Positions 51,335 to 62,156 of a stretch of DNA of 64,000 bases are shown here, one piece after another. The DNA lies in the NCBI RefSeq assembly GCF_009617755.1, contig NZ_BGZH01000001.1, positions 1,054,001 to 1,118,000 of the forward strand, in the 5' to 3' direction. This stretch comes from Marinobacter salsuginis (GTDB lineage Bacteria > Pseudomonadota > Gammaproteobacteria > Pseudomonadales > Oleiphilaceae). The notes beneath the pieces are model-generated. The model saw only the letters and a program-made list of their open reading frames with translations. It was not told the origin of the DNA and made no database searches. How positions within the stretch are numbered: the first letter of the stretch is position 1; every line of letters begins with the position of its first letter. Made by a program: the position numbers and the translations under genes.

Positions 51335-51973
51335 TCAGGCGGGTTCCGCCAGTTTTTCAGGGCGGCGTTCCGGCAGCATGCCCCGCTCCAGAATGAAGCT
51401 GATGATGGTCTCCAGCCCTACCCCGTCGTACAGGTTGGTAAACACGAAGGGCCGCTCGCCACGCATTTTCTTGCTGTCTCGTTCCATCACGTCCAGGGAG
51501 GCATGCACCTGTTCGGCGATGTCGATCTTGTTGATGATCAGCAGGTCGGATTTGGTGATGCCGGGGCCGCCCTTGCGGGGGATCTTGTCGCCGGCGGAGA
51601 CGTCGATCACGTACAGGGTGAGGTCGCTCAGTTCCGGGCTGAAGGTGGCGGAGAGGTTGTCACCGCCGGACTCCACCAGTACCAGTTCCAGATCCGGGTG
51701 GCGGCGCTGGAGGTCGTCGATGGCCGCCAGGTTCATGGAGGCGTCTTCGCGGATGGCGGTGTGCGGGCAGCCGCCGGTTTCCACGCCGAGGATGCGATCT
51801 GCGGCCAGGGCTTCGTGGCGCAGGAGGAAGTCGGCGTCTTCCCGGGTGTAGATGTCGTTGGTCACTACGGCAATGTCGTAGTGGTCCCGCAGGGCTTTGC
51901 ACAACTGGCGCAGCAGCGCGGTTTTGCCGGAACCAACCGGCCCACCAACCCCAACTCTCAGACAATGTGTCAT
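51335..51973 (-). CDS. ureG: Urease accessory GTPase UreG
   Basis: 212 residues from ATG 51973 (gaggag upstream; an upstream in-frame start is disfavoured). P-loop [17 protein letters not shown], the nickel-binding CPH in [33 protein letters not shown], and the NKID base motif. It couples GTP hydrolysis to nickel insertion into apo-urease with UreE, UreF and UreD. Confidence 0.95.
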   Translation of the reverse strand: MTHCLRVGVGGPVGSGKTALLRQLCKALRDHYDIAVVTNDIYTREDADFLLRHEALAADRILGVETGGCPHTAIREDASMNLAAIDDLQRRHPDLELVLVESGGDNLSATFSPELSDLTLYVIDVSAGDKIPRKGGPGITKSDLLIINKIDIAEQVHASLDVMERDSKKMRGERPFVFTNLYDGVGLETIISFILERGMLPERRPEKLAEPA

Positions 51974-51995
51974 GGCAGATCTCCTCAATTGTTAT

Positions 51996-52709
51996 TCAGC
52001 TTCTGAAAAGCCGTGAATACTGTGTTTCATGTAAGGCACTTCCAAGCGCCAGTCCCGGCAGGATGGGCCCGAGTTCATGATCATTGCGTGCCAGAGCCAT
52101 GTCGACGGCCTCCGCAAGCTGGGGCCGCAGCCTCTCAATGATGCGCTGCGCCGCGGTGTGCCCCAGAGGCAGGGCCTTGCAGGCGACGGCGAGCTGGTTT
52201 TCCAGCCAGGCCCAGGCGAAGCCGAGCAGCGTCTGGCGTACGGGCACAAAGCGTTTATGAGCGGCCCAGGCGAACATGGTGATGTAACCCGGCTCTTCCG
52301 GAATCAGATGTGGCTCTGGCAACAGGTCCAGGTTGCGCAGCAGGGTCACGAGGGCGCCGCCGAGGCGGGTGTCTTCGTCGCTCAGCTCGGCGGTTTCCCG
52401 GGTGGCGTGCAGCCAGTCGTTCCACTTTGCCAGGGTGATGGCGTCGCCTTTGGCCCAGGCGGTTTGCAGGCGCACCAGCAGGGGCAGCTCGCAGCGGCTC
52501 AGGCCATCTTCCAGCACGCCTTCAACCCACTCGGCCAGTTCGGCTTCGTTGTTCACCCAGCCCAGTTCAAAGGCGCTTTCCAGGCCCTGGGACCAGGCGA
52601 AGGCGCCGATGGGCAGTGCCGGGCTCACCAGCTGCATCAGGCCCAACAGGGCCAGGTCGCCAGCCGGGCCCGCACCGGCCTCAGTGAGTGTGCTTGTGGC
52701 TGTGGCCAT
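51996..52709 (-). CDS. ureF: Urease accessory protein UreF
   Basis: 237 residues, start ATG 52709 inside the ureE 3' end (29-base overlap). Family segments: LQLVSPALPIGAFAWSQGLE-like MQLVSPALPIGAFAWSQGLE, LARWNDWLHATRET-like LAKWNDWLHATRETAELSDE, and RLRPQLAEAVDMALARN near the end. All-helical; it bridges UreD and UreG in the activation complex. Part of ureDABCEFG. Confidence 0.93.
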   Translation of the reverse strand: MATATSTLTEAGAGPAGDLALLGLMQLVSPALPIGAFAWSQGLESAFELGWVNNEAELAEWVEGVLEDGLSRCELPLLVRLQTAWAKGDAITLAKWNDWLHATRETAELSDEDTRLGGALVTLLRNLDLLPEPHLIPEEPGYITMFAWAAHKRFVPVRQTLLGFAWAWLENQLAVACKALPLGHTAAQRIIERLRPQLAEAVDMALARNDHELGPILPGLALGSALHETQYSRLFRS

Positions 52710-53211
52710 GGCTGTGCCCGTGGTCGTGGGAATGGGTGTGCCCGTGAGAGTACCCGGCCTGGGTGTAGGCGCCGGGTTCCGGATCGAACGGGGCGGTGTG
52801 GTGAATCAGCGTGGCACCGAGGCGCTCCGCCAGTTCTTCCAGCACGTGGTCCGGGGTAATGCGCACATAGGCGCCCTTGTCGTCCATGCCGATGGCTAGG
52901 GTCACGTGGCGGTTGCCCAGGTGGTAGCACAGTCGCGCCAGTGGCTGGCCGTTTTCGATGCGGGCGGTCACTACCTGTTCTTCCGCCGCGCGAATGCGAA
53001 CGATCTCCCCGGTTTTGGCCTGCAGCAGGTCGCCGTCACGCAGCACCGGGCCGCGGTCGAGGAACAGGCCCACGTCCACCCTGGTTTCGGTGGTGGCTCG
53101 CAGGCGACCACGAATGCGCAGTTCGTAGGGCAGGATCAGGTTGTCGAGTATCTCGGAGCTGTCGATCCCGGCCGCTTCCTGTTCACTCAGTCGTTTTGTC
53201 AGTTCCAACAT
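52681..53211 (-). CDS. ureE: Urease nickel chaperone UreE with His-rich tail
   Basis: 176 residues. The UreE core (LTKRLSEQEAAGIDSSEILD, AKTGEIVRIRAAEEQVVTAR, LCYHLGNRHVTLAIGMDDKG) ends in a long His-rich tail of about 24 residues (GYSHGHTHSHDHGHSHGHSH then KHTH) which stores or delivers nickel. It brings Ni2+ to UreG. Overlaps ureF. Confidence 0.95.
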   Translation of the reverse strand: MLELTKRLSEQEAAGIDSSEILDNLILPYELRIRGRLRATTETRVDVGLFLDRGPVLRDGDLLQAKTGEIVRIRAAEEQVVTARIENGQPLARLCYHLGNRHVTLAIGMDDKGAYVRITPDHVLEELAERLGATLIHHTAPFDPEPGAYTQAGYSHGHTHSHDHGHSHGHSHKHTH

Positions 53212-53248
53212 AGTGCGTTCCTCTCAGAGCAGCCCTGAGCTGTCTTGA

Positions 53249-54948
<1,700 letters not shown>

Positions 54949-54952
<4 letters not shown>

Positions 54953-55266
54953 GCCTTGCCCTCCAGTTTGCCCATCACTTCCTGGCGGAAGCCGTAGATT
55001 TCCCGGTTGCCTGCAAACGGAATCAGGGTGACCGAGCGGGTCTGGCCTGGCTCGAAGCGGATCGCGGTGCCAGCGGCCACATCGAGCCGGTAGCCCCGGG
55101 CTTTGGCGCGGTCGAAATCCAGCGCCGGATTGGCTTCGGCGAAGTGGTAGTGGGAGCCGATCTGCACCGGGCGGTCGCCGGTGTTGGACACGTCGAGCTC
55201 GATGCGTTCGCGGCCGGCGCAAAGTTCGATGTCGCCGTCCTGGATCTGGTATTCACCGGGGGTCAT
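54949..55266 (-). CDS. ureB: Urease beta subunit UreB
   Basis: 105 residues from ATG 55266, chosen because aaggag lies upstream (six codons shorter than the longest frame). Landmarks: [60 protein letters not shown]. Structural subunit of the (UreABC)3 enzyme. The stop overlaps ureC. Confidence 0.95.
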
Positions 55267-55276
55267 GTCGGTCTCC

Positions 55277-55579
55277 TTACACAATCGGGTTGTGAACGGT
55301 GACGAGCTTGGTGCCGTCGGGGAAGGTGGCTTCCACCTGCACCTCGTGCACCATGTCGGCCACGCCGTCCATCACGTCGTCACGGGTGAGGATTTCCGTG
55401 CCGGCACTCATAAGTTCAGCCACCGTGCGGCCTTCCCGGGCGCCTTCCATGATTTCAGCGCTGATCAGCGCCACGGCTTCCGGGTAGTTCAGCTTCAGGC
55501 CCTTGGCCTTGCGGCGTTCCGCCAGCAGGGCCGCGGTGAACAGCAGCAGCTTGTCTTTGTCTCTCGGGGTGAGTTCCAT
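55277..55579 (-). CDS. ureA: Urease gamma subunit UreA
   Basis: 100 residues, standard length: [74 protein letters not shown] at the end. Separate gamma and beta genes are typical of bacteria outside Helicobacter. Ten bases separate it from ureB. Confidence 0.97.
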   Translation of the reverse strand: MELTPRDKDKLLLFTAALLAERRKAKGLKLNYPEAVALISAEIMEGAREGRTVAELMSAGTEILTRDDVMDGVADMVHEVQVEATFPDGTKLVTVHNPIV

Positions 55580-55615
55580 GGTGACTCCGTTCTCTCTCTG
55601 TTGCGGCTATTGCCG

Positions 55616-56512
55616 TCAGGTAAGCCAGATTCTGGGTGTGTGCGCCGGCACATTCGCGAGCGTGGGTCGCAACAGGTGCCACGCCTTTTCGCACAGGGCC
55701 CAGGCTTCGTTGCGTTCGCTGCCCAGGTAGCGAAACAGCAACACGCCACGGCGCCGGGTGACGGCCCAGCGGTTGTTGTCCGGCAGTTGTTCTCTCAGCA
55801 ATTCAATGGCGGCGACCTCATCGTCCAGACCAACCGCCCAGAGGGTGGCCTGCACGGTGGCCCCGCCCTGCCCCCAGTGGCCGGTAAAGCGCCGGTGTTT
55901 GGGATCCAGAAGCTGGCGTTCCAGCCACAGGGGCTTGCCGTCCAGGCTCAGGTGGAAGCGTTGTTCGAGGGCGCCGGTGGCAAACGGCAGATTGCTGGCC
56001 GGGCGGCCCAGGGCCAGGACTTCCCAGCCCAGGGTCCGGGCGCCGCTTGCCAGTTCGATGGTGGTGGTCTGTTCGCCACGGGAGCCGTCGAAGGCGATGG
56101 TTTCCTGGGGTAGGTATTCGAGGATGGCGTCTTTCGCCACCTGCAACCGGGTGTGCTGGCCCCAGGCCACGCCGTGGCCGTCGGCCTTGTAGAGTTTGGC
56201 GGCGGCCGGGGTGGTGAGCAGTGCGTGGCCACCTTCCGCCACCGATGCCTCGATGCGCAGCTCATCGCCGCTCACGAGGCCGCCCGGCGGATGCAGCAGG
56301 TACACATGGCAGCAGCCGGTTTTGCCCTCCGGGTAGAAGGGGCGCTGCACCCGTAACGGGCCAATATGCCGGCGGCGTACCAGACGGGTCACCGGCACGG
56401 GATCACCCTCGTTGCGCGCCTCAAACCCCAGGTCGATCGCCGCGGCCCAGCGCCGTTCCCCATCAAAACGATGGCCAGAGGCGTGGGCGGTGATGGGCTG
56501 ATAGGCGGTCAT
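55616..56512 (-). CDS. ureD: Urease accessory protein UreD
   Basis: 298 residues. Typical segments: RRHIGPLRVQRPFYPEGKTG, CHVYLLHPPGGLVSGDELRI, PAAAKLYKADGHGVAWGQHT. It binds apo-urease and recruits UreF/UreG. Its ATG overlaps the urtE stop by four bases, so the transporter and urease parts form one translational chain. Confidence 0.93.
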   Translation of the reverse strand: MTAYQPITAHASGHRFDGERRWAAAIDLGFEARNEGDPVPVTRLVRRRHIGPLRVQRPFYPEGKTGCCHVYLLHPPGGLVSGDELRIEASVAEGGHALLTTPAAAKLYKADGHGVAWGQHTRLQVAKDAILEYLPQETIAFDGSRGEQTTTIELASGARTLGWEVLALGRPASNLPFATGALEQRFHLSLDGKPLWLERQLLDPKHRRFTGHWGQGGATVQATLWAVGLDDEVAAIELLREQLPDNNRWAVTRRRGVLLFRYLGSERNEAWALCEKAWHLLRPTLANVPAHTPRIWLT

Positions 56513-57207
56513 ACGGTCAGGTGCTTCTTGATCAGTTCATCGGTCAGCTCGGCGATCTCGCCGTCTGCCACGCGGCGGCCCCGGTCGAGGATGGCGAAGC
56601 GGTCGGCGTACTTGCGGGCGAAGGGTAATTTCTGCTCTACCAGCAGCACAGTCAGGCCGTCTTCCTCGATCAGCTTGCGGATCACCTCCCCAATCTGGGC
56701 CACGATGTTGGGCTGGATGCCCTCCCCCGGCTCGTCCAGGATCAACAGGCGCGGTTCGATCACCAGGGCCCGGCCAATGGCCAGCTGCTGTTGCTGACCG
56801 CCTGAGAGGTCACCACCGCGGCGATGCTTCATTTCCTTCAGCACCGGGAACAGCTCGTACACCCGCTCGGGAATTTTCTTGCTGCCGTCCTTGCGCACCG
56901 CCAGCCCGGTGCGGAGGTTTTCTTCCACTGTAAGCAGCGGAAAAATCTGCCGGCCCTGGGGCACGTAGCCGATGCCCAGGCGCGAGCGGTCTTCCACTTT
57001 CTTTTTGGTGAGCTCCACGTCGCCGGCAAATTCAATGCGGCCGCTCTTGGTGGTTTCCTCACCCATGATGCATTTCATCAGGGTGGTCTTACCCACGCCG
57101 TTACGGCCCATCACGCAGGTGCACTGGCCCTGTGGCACGTCCAGGTCCAGATCCCAGAGGGTGTGGCTTTCACCGTAGAACTGGTTGAGCTTTTCAATCT
57201 TCAGCAT
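56509..57207 (-). CDS. urtE: Urea ABC transporter ATPase UrtE
   Basis: 232 residues from ATG 57207; the longer frame upstream overlaps urtD in another frame. Walker A GRNGVGKT, then GYVPQGRQIFPLLTVEENLR, signature DLSGGQQQQLAIGRAL, Walker B LLILDEPGEGIQP. The GEGIQP after Walker B is typical of UrtE. LivF-like ATPase of the urea importer. The urtD stop and this start share base 57207. Confidence 0.94.
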   Translation of the reverse strand: MLKIEKLNQFYGESHTLWDLDLDVPQGQCTCVMGRNGVGKTTLMKCIMGEETTKSGRIEFAGDVELTKKKVEDRSRLGIGYVPQGRQIFPLLTVEENLRTGLAVRKDGSKKIPERVYELFPVLKEMKHRRGGDLSGGQQQQLAIGRALVIEPRLLILDEPGEGIQPNIVAQIGEVIRKLIEEDGLTVLLVEQKLPFARKYADRFAILDRGRRVADGEIAELTDELIKKHLTV

Positions 57208-58031
57208 TACGCCTCCTCCCCGAGATACACCTTGATCACTTCCGGATCGTTGGAGACCTGGTCCATGCTGCCCTCCGCCAGCACGCTGCCCTGGTGCAGC
57301 ACGGTGACCTTGCGGGCGATGGAGCGAACAAAGCCCATGTCGTGTTCCACCACCACAACCGACTGTTTGCCGGCCAGGCTGGTGAGCAGTTCGGCGGTAC
57401 GTTCCATCTCCTGTTCGGTCATGCCGGCGACCGGCTCGTCCACCAGCAGCAGGCGCGGCTTCTGCATCAGCAACATGCCGATTTCCAGCCACTGTTTCTG
57501 GCCGTGGGAGAGGATGCCCGCCAGCCGGTCACGGAGGAATTCCAGGCCGATCATCTCCAGCACTTCGTCGATGCGGTCCCGGTACTCGGCTTTCATGACG
57601 GCGGTGAGGGTGGGAAACACCCGCTTGTCCGTCGCCATGGCCAGCTCCAGGTTTTCGAACACGGTGAGGGCTTCAAACACCGTAGGTTTCTGGAACTTGC
57701 GGCCGATGCCTAGGGAGGCGATGTCCGGCTCGTTCATGGTGAGCAGGTTATGGCGACTGCCGAACCACACCGAGCCGGTGTCCGGGCGGGTTTTACCGGT
57801 GATGATGTCCATCATGGTGGTTTTACCCGCACCGTTGGGGCCGATAATGCAGCGCAGCTCGCCGTCGTCGATGGTGAGGTTGAGGTTGTTGATGGCCTTG
57901 AAGCCGTCAAAACTCACGTTCACGTCTTCCAGGTACAGGATGGGGCCGTGGCGCACGTCCACTGGCGACTCCACCTGAGTGAGAAACTCGAACACGTGCT
58001 CCCGGTCGGTCAGTTCCGTAAAAATGCTCAT
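57207..58031 (-). CDS. urtD: Urea ABC transporter ATPase UrtD
   Basis: 274 residues. N-terminal extension with VESPVDVRHGPILYLEDVNV, Walker A GPNGAGKTTMMDIITG, signature ILSHGQKQWLEIGMLL (SHGQ variant, usual in UrtD), Walker B LLLVDEPVAGMT. LivG-like ATPase partner of UrtE; drives urea uptake through UrtBC. Confidence 0.94.
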   Translation of the reverse strand: MSIFTELTDREHVFEFLTQVESPVDVRHGPILYLEDVNVSFDGFKAINNLNLTIDDGELRCIIGPNGAGKTTMMDIITGKTRPDTGSVWFGSRHNLLTMNEPDIASLGIGRKFQKPTVFEALTVFENLELAMATDKRVFPTLTAVMKAEYRDRIDEVLEMIGLEFLRDRLAGILSHGQKQWLEIGMLLMQKPRLLLVDEPVAGMTEQEMERTAELLTSLAGKQSVVVVEHDMGFVRSIARKVTVLHQGSVLAEGSMDQVSNDPEVIKVYLGEEA

Positions 58032-59152
58032 GCGGTGGCCTCCTGCCCGGCGGGGGTGTCGTCATCGGTTTTGGCTTTGCGGCGTTTCTGCAGCAGCCCG
58101 GCAATGCCCTTGGGCAGGAACACGGTTACCAGCACAAACAGGCCACCGAGGGCGAACAGCCAGGCGTCTGGCATGATGCCGGTGAACACGGTTTTGGCGT
58201 AGTTCACCAGGATGGCGCCGATCACCGCGCCGTAGAGGGTTGCGCGGCCACCCAGGGCCACCCACACCACGATCTCGATGGAGAACAGTGGCGAGAATTC
58301 GCTGGGGTTGATGATGCCTACCTGAGGCACGTACAAGGCCCCGGCCACGCCCGCCAGCATGGCGGACACCACGAACACGAACAGCTGAACCCGTTCCACC
58401 CGGTAACCCAGGAAGCGGGTGCGGGCCTCGGCATCGCGGCAGGCCACGCTCACCCGGCCCAGTTTGCTGGTCACGATGCCACGGCAGATCACGTAGCCAA
58501 TGGCCAACGCGATGCCGGTGGCGATGAACAGCCCGAGGCGGGTCGCATCGGTGCGCAGGTTAAAGCCAAGGATGTCCTTGAAGTCAGTGAGGCCGTTGTT
58601 GCCGCCAAAGCCCATCTCGTTGCGGAAGAAGGCCAGCATCAGGGCGAAGGTCAGCGCCTGTGTAATGATGGAGAGGTACACCCCGGTCACCCGTGAACGG
58701 AAAGCCAGGAAGCCGAACACCAGGGCGAGCAGACCCGGCGCCAGCAGCACCATGATGAAGGCGAACCAGGCCATGTCGAACCCGTGCCAGAACCAGGGCA
58801 GCTCCTGCCAGTTCAGGAACACCATGAAGTCCGGCAGGATGGGATCGCCATACACACCGCGATCACCAATCTGGCGCATCAGGTACATGCCCATGGCGTA
58901 GCCGCCCAGGGCAAAGAAGGCACCGTGACCCAGGCTGAGAATACCGAGGTAACCCCACACCAGGTCCACCGCCACCGCCAGCAGTGCATAGCACAGGTAC
59001 TTGCCCAGCAGCGTCACGGTGTAGGCGCTCACGTGCAGGGCACTGTCCTGGGGCATGAACAGGTGGAGGAAAGTGACCACCACCAGGGCGGCGAACAGTA
59101 CACCAAGGAAGATCTGGGTTGAACGTTCCTGCAAGGGTCTTGTTAACCACAT
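58028..59152 (-). CDS. urtC: Urea ABC transporter permease UrtC
   Basis: 374 residues, LivM-like with about ten helices: YALLAVAVDLVWGYLGILSL, GHGAFFALGGYAMGMYLMRQ, SRVTGVYLSIITQALTFALM, VGIINPSEFSPLFSIEIVVW. Inner-membrane channel half with UrtB. ATGA-type overlap with urtD; three bases separate it from urtB. Confidence 0.94.
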   Translation of the reverse strand: MWLTRPLQERSTQIFLGVLFAALVVVTFLHLFMPQDSALHVSAYTVTLLGKYLCYALLAVAVDLVWGYLGILSLGHGAFFALGGYAMGMYLMRQIGDRGVYGDPILPDFMVFLNWQELPWFWHGFDMAWFAFIMVLLAPGLLALVFGFLAFRSRVTGVYLSIITQALTFALMLAFFRNEMGFGGNNGLTDFKDILGFNLRTDATRLGLFIATGIALAIGYVICRGIVTSKLGRVSVACRDAEARTRFLGYRVERVQLFVFVVSAMLAGVAGALYVPQVGIINPSEFSPLFSIEIVVWVALGGRATLYGAVIGAILVNYAKTVFTGIMPDAWLFALGGLFVLVTVFLPKGIAGLLQKRRKAKTDDDTPAGQEATA

Positions 59153-59155
59153 ACC

Positions 59156-60754
59156 TTAACCCTCCGCAGCCCGGCCTTTCTGGGGGAAGAGCCCCTTCGG
59201 CCGTTTCTGGATAAACAGGATGATGAACACCAGCACGATGATCTTGGCGAGTACGGCACCTGCCCAGGGTTCTAGAAGCTGGTTGATAGTGCCCAGGGAA
59301 AGCCCGGCAATGAGGGTGCCCCAGAGGTTACCGACGCCGCCGAACACCACCACCATGAACGAGTCGATGATGTAGTTCTGGCCCAGGTTCGGGCCCACGT
59401 TAGTGAGCTGGGAAAGTGCCACCCCGGCCAGACCGGCCACGCCGGAGCCCAGGGCAAAGGTCATGATGTCTACCCGGGTGGCACGGATACCCATGGAGCG
59501 AGCCATGGCGCGATTCTGGGTAACGGCACGCACTTCCAGGCCCAGGCGGGTCTTGCGCATGATCAGCATCAGGCCGGCGAAGACAATCAGCGCGAAGGCC
59601 AGCACGTAAAGACGGTTGAGCGTGAGTGACAGGGCGTCGTTGATCACCAGGGAGCCGCTCATCCAGTCCGGCGTTACCACGGTGCGGTTCTGGGGTGAGA
59701 TCACCGTGCGCACCAGTTGCTGCAGGATCAGGCTGATACCGAAGGTGGCCAGCAGGGTTTCCAGCGGTCGGCCTTTGAGGTACTGGATAACGCTACGCTC
59801 AATAATGATGCCGGCGGTGGCGGCCACCAGGAAGCCGGCGGGTATCGAGAGAATCAGTGCCAGGCCGGGTTGGCCCGGGAAGAGCTGCTGCATGCCCCAG
59901 GTCGTGTAGGCACCGAGCATGATCAGTTCGCCGTGGGCCATGTTGATTACACCCATCACGCCGAAGGTGATGGCCAGGCCAATGGCGGCGAGGACCAGAA
60001 CCGAACCGAGCGACAGGCCGAAATACAGGGTCTCGGCGGCACGGTTCAGCTTGAGTTTCTGTTCGATGCTGTCCAGTGCCCGGGTGGCGCTTGCGGCCAG
60101 TGCCTGGTTATCGCTGCGGGCCGCTTCGTTGAGAGCGGCGCGGGCGCGAGGGTGCAGGCTTCCAGCCAGCACGTCCACGGCCTCGAGGTTGCCCTCGCCC
60201 ACCCGGTAGATGGCCAGGGCTTCTTCAATGCGGTTGCGCACGGCTGTGTTTTCTTCTTTTGCCAGCTGCGCTTCCAGCGGCGCCACCAGGGAGGCGTCCA
60301 CTTTGCCCATCATGTCCTGTGCGGAGGCTTCGCGCACATCGGGGTCTTTGGCATTCAGGTCCAACATGGCCAATATGCCTTCAAGCTGGCCCCGTATGCG
60401 GTTGTTGATGGCGACTCTGTCCAGCTCGCGGCGGGACATTTCACCCATGTTCTCTCCGGTCAGCGGATCTGCAATTTCCCAGTCCCTGCCCCGGTTATTC
60501 AGTACCAGTACCACCTGCCCGGTGTCTTTCACACGGCTCAGGCGGTTGTTTCCGTAGGCTTCGAGCCAGCCCCTGGCCCTTTCATCACCACTGCTGACAA
60601 TGGCGTTTACCGCCTCTTCCACTTTGCTGGCCGGCGCTTCTGCCAGGTTGATCAGCAGGGCCTTGCCAGGGTCTTCTTCCTGCGCCGTTGCGGGCAGCGA
60701 CAGCAGGGAAAACAGGGCGATAAGCAGCAGTGTGAGCGATCGGAAGATGCTCAT
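59156..60754 (-). CDS. urtB: Urea ABC transporter permease UrtB
   Basis: 532 residues: a signal-like segment, then about 220 periplasmic residues of helical repeats (LEAVDVLAGSLHPRARAALN) typical of UrtB and absent from LivH, then the LivH-like permease (AIGLAITFGVMGVINMAHGE, RTVISPQNRTVVTPDWMSGS, MVVVFGGVGNLWGTLIAGLS). Second gene of the operon. Confidence 0.94.
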   Translation of the reverse strand: MSIFRSLTLLLIALFSLLSLPATAQEEDPGKALLINLAEAPASKVEEAVNAIVSSGDERARGWLEAYGNNRLSRVKDTGQVVLVLNNRGRDWEIADPLTGENMGEMSRRELDRVAINNRIRGQLEGILAMLDLNAKDPDVREASAQDMMGKVDASLVAPLEAQLAKEENTAVRNRIEEALAIYRVGEGNLEAVDVLAGSLHPRARAALNEAARSDNQALAASATRALDSIEQKLKLNRAAETLYFGLSLGSVLVLAAIGLAITFGVMGVINMAHGELIMLGAYTTWGMQQLFPGQPGLALILSIPAGFLVAATAGIIIERSVIQYLKGRPLETLLATFGISLILQQLVRTVISPQNRTVVTPDWMSGSLVINDALSLTLNRLYVLAFALIVFAGLMLIMRKTRLGLEVRAVTQNRAMARSMGIRATRVDIMTFALGSGVAGLAGVALSQLTNVGPNLGQNYIIDSFMVVVFGGVGNLWGTLIAGLSLGTINQLLEPWAGAVLAKIIVLVFIILFIQKRPKGLFPQKGRAAEG

Positions 60755-60792
60755 GAGAATGTCCTGTCTGTTTCAAGCGTGTTGCGGGGAAC

Positions 60793-60822
60793 AGCCGGGA
60801 GCGGCGCTTGCCACCCCCGGTT
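60793..60822. other. Stem-loop between urtA and urtB
   Basis: Inverted repeat AGCCGGGA-GCGGC (60793-60805), loop of about four bases, GCCACCCCCGGTT (60810-60822), about eleven pairs. No U-run follows on the minus strand, so it is more likely an RNA-stabilising or weakly attenuating hairpin that raises urtA output over urtB-E. Confidence 0.5.
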
Positions 60823-60848
60823 GTCCATGGTGCTATGCCAACTGAGCC

Positions 60849-62156
60849 TTACTCGGCTTCAGCGGCCATTTCACCCGCAGAGGCGCCACAGGTGCCGGTT
60901 GCGGTGTTGAAGGTTCCGCAGAACATCGGCTTGCGCCAGTCAGCGATCATGTCGCGGGAACCCGGCAGGTAGTCAGACCAGGCGTCGCCAGCTACAAGCG
61001 ACGGGGTTTCCCAGACGACGGAGAACTGGCCGTTGTCCTGGATCTCACCAATCAATACCGGCTTGGTGATGTGGTGGTTGGGCATCATGGCGGCGTAGCC
61101 ACCGGTGAGGTTGGGCACGGTCACACCGATGATGGCGTCTTTCACCGCGTCAACGTCGGTGGTGCCGGCCTTCTTGACCGCTTCCACGTACATGTTGAAG
61201 CCGATGTAGTGCGCTTCCATCGGGTCGTTGGTTACGGCTTGCTCGTTGCCGGTGTGCTCGATCCACTGGTCGATGAAGTCGTAGTTGGCGTCGTTGTCCA
61301 CGCTCATGAAGTAGTTCCAGGCAGCCAGGTGGCCAACCAGCGGGCCGGTGTCGATACCGGAGAGCTCCTGCTCACCCACGGAGAAGGCAACTACCGGAAT
61401 GTCGGAGGCCGCGATACCCTGGTTACCCAGCTCACGGTAGAAAGGTACGTTGGCGTCACCGTTGATGGTGGAAACCACGGCCGTCTTCTTGCCGGCCGAA
61501 CCAAAGCGCTTGATGTCAGAGACAATGTTCTGCCAGTCGGAGTGACCAAACGGCGTGTAGTTGATCATGATGTCTTCCTTGGCCACACCCATATCCATCA
61601 GGTAGGTCTCAAGGATCTTGTTGGTGGTACGCGGGTATACATAGTCGGTGCCTGCCAGAACCCAGCGCTCCACGCCGATTTCGTTCATCAGGTAGTTCAC
61701 CGCAGGAATCGCCTGCTGGTTGGGCGCAGCGCCGGTGTAGAAGACGTTTTCGGAGGATTCCTCACCCTCGTACTGTACCGGGTAGAACAGAAGGCCATTC
61801 AGCTCTTCCACCACCGGCAGTACGGACTTACGGGAAACCGAGGTCCAGTTACCGAAGATCACGTCAACTTCTTCCTGGGCCAGCAGCTCGCGGGCTTTTT
61901 CAGCGAACAGCGGCCAGTTGGAGGCCGGGTCCACAACAACCGCTTCCATCTGACGACCCAGCACACCACCCTTGGCGTTCTGTTGTTCGATCAGCATTTC
62001 TACGGTGTCTTTCAGAACGGTTTCACTGATGGCCATGGTGCCGGACAGTGAGTGCAGGATGCCCACCTTGATGGGATCTTCCGCGGCGACAGAATTAAAA
62101 GAGATGGAAAGGGCGAGTGCAGAGAGGCCAAGTTTCACGTGTTTTTTGAGGTTCAT
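60849..62156 (-). CDS. urtA: Urea-binding protein UrtA
   Basis: 435 residues with a 25-residue signal peptide (LGLSALALSISFNSVAA). UrtA/AmiC-like type I binding fold: DPIKVGILHSLSGTMAISET, VDVIFGNWTSVSRKSVLPVV, EGEESSENVFYTGAAPNQQA, VFSVGEQELSGI-type AFSVGEQELSGID. It captures urea at low concentration in the periplasm. First gene of the urt-ure operon; the 343-bp region upstream is shared with allophanate hydrolase. Confidence 0.95.
   Translation of the reverse strand: MNLKKHVKLGLSALALSISFNSVAAEDPIKVGILHSLSGTMAISETVLKDTVEMLIEQQNAKGGVLGRQMEAVVVDPASNWPLFAEKARELLAQEEVDVIFGNWTSVSRKSVLPVVEELNGLLFYPVQYEGEESSENVFYTGAAPNQQAIPAVNYLMNEIGVERWVLAGTDYVYPRTTNKILETYLMDMGVAKEDIMINYTPFGHSDWQNIVSDIKRFGSAGKKTAVVSTINGDANVPFYRELGNQGIAASDIPVVAFSVGEQELSGIDTGPLVGHLAAWNYFMSVDNDANYDFIDQWIEHTGNEQAVTNDPMEAHYIGFNMYVEAVKKAGTTDVDAVKDAIIGVTVPNLTGGYAAMMPNHHITKPVLIGEIQDNGQFSVVWETPSLVAGDAWSDYLPGSRDMIADWRKPMFCGTFNTATGTCGASAGEMAAEAE

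Noticed and set aside
59717..60910. 397-codon frame on the plus strand opposite urtB
   Set aside because: Antisense shadow of urtB; no conserved motif.
61071..62051. 326-codon frame on the plus strand opposite urtA
   Set aside because: Antisense shadow of urtA, Val/His-rich and without homology cues.
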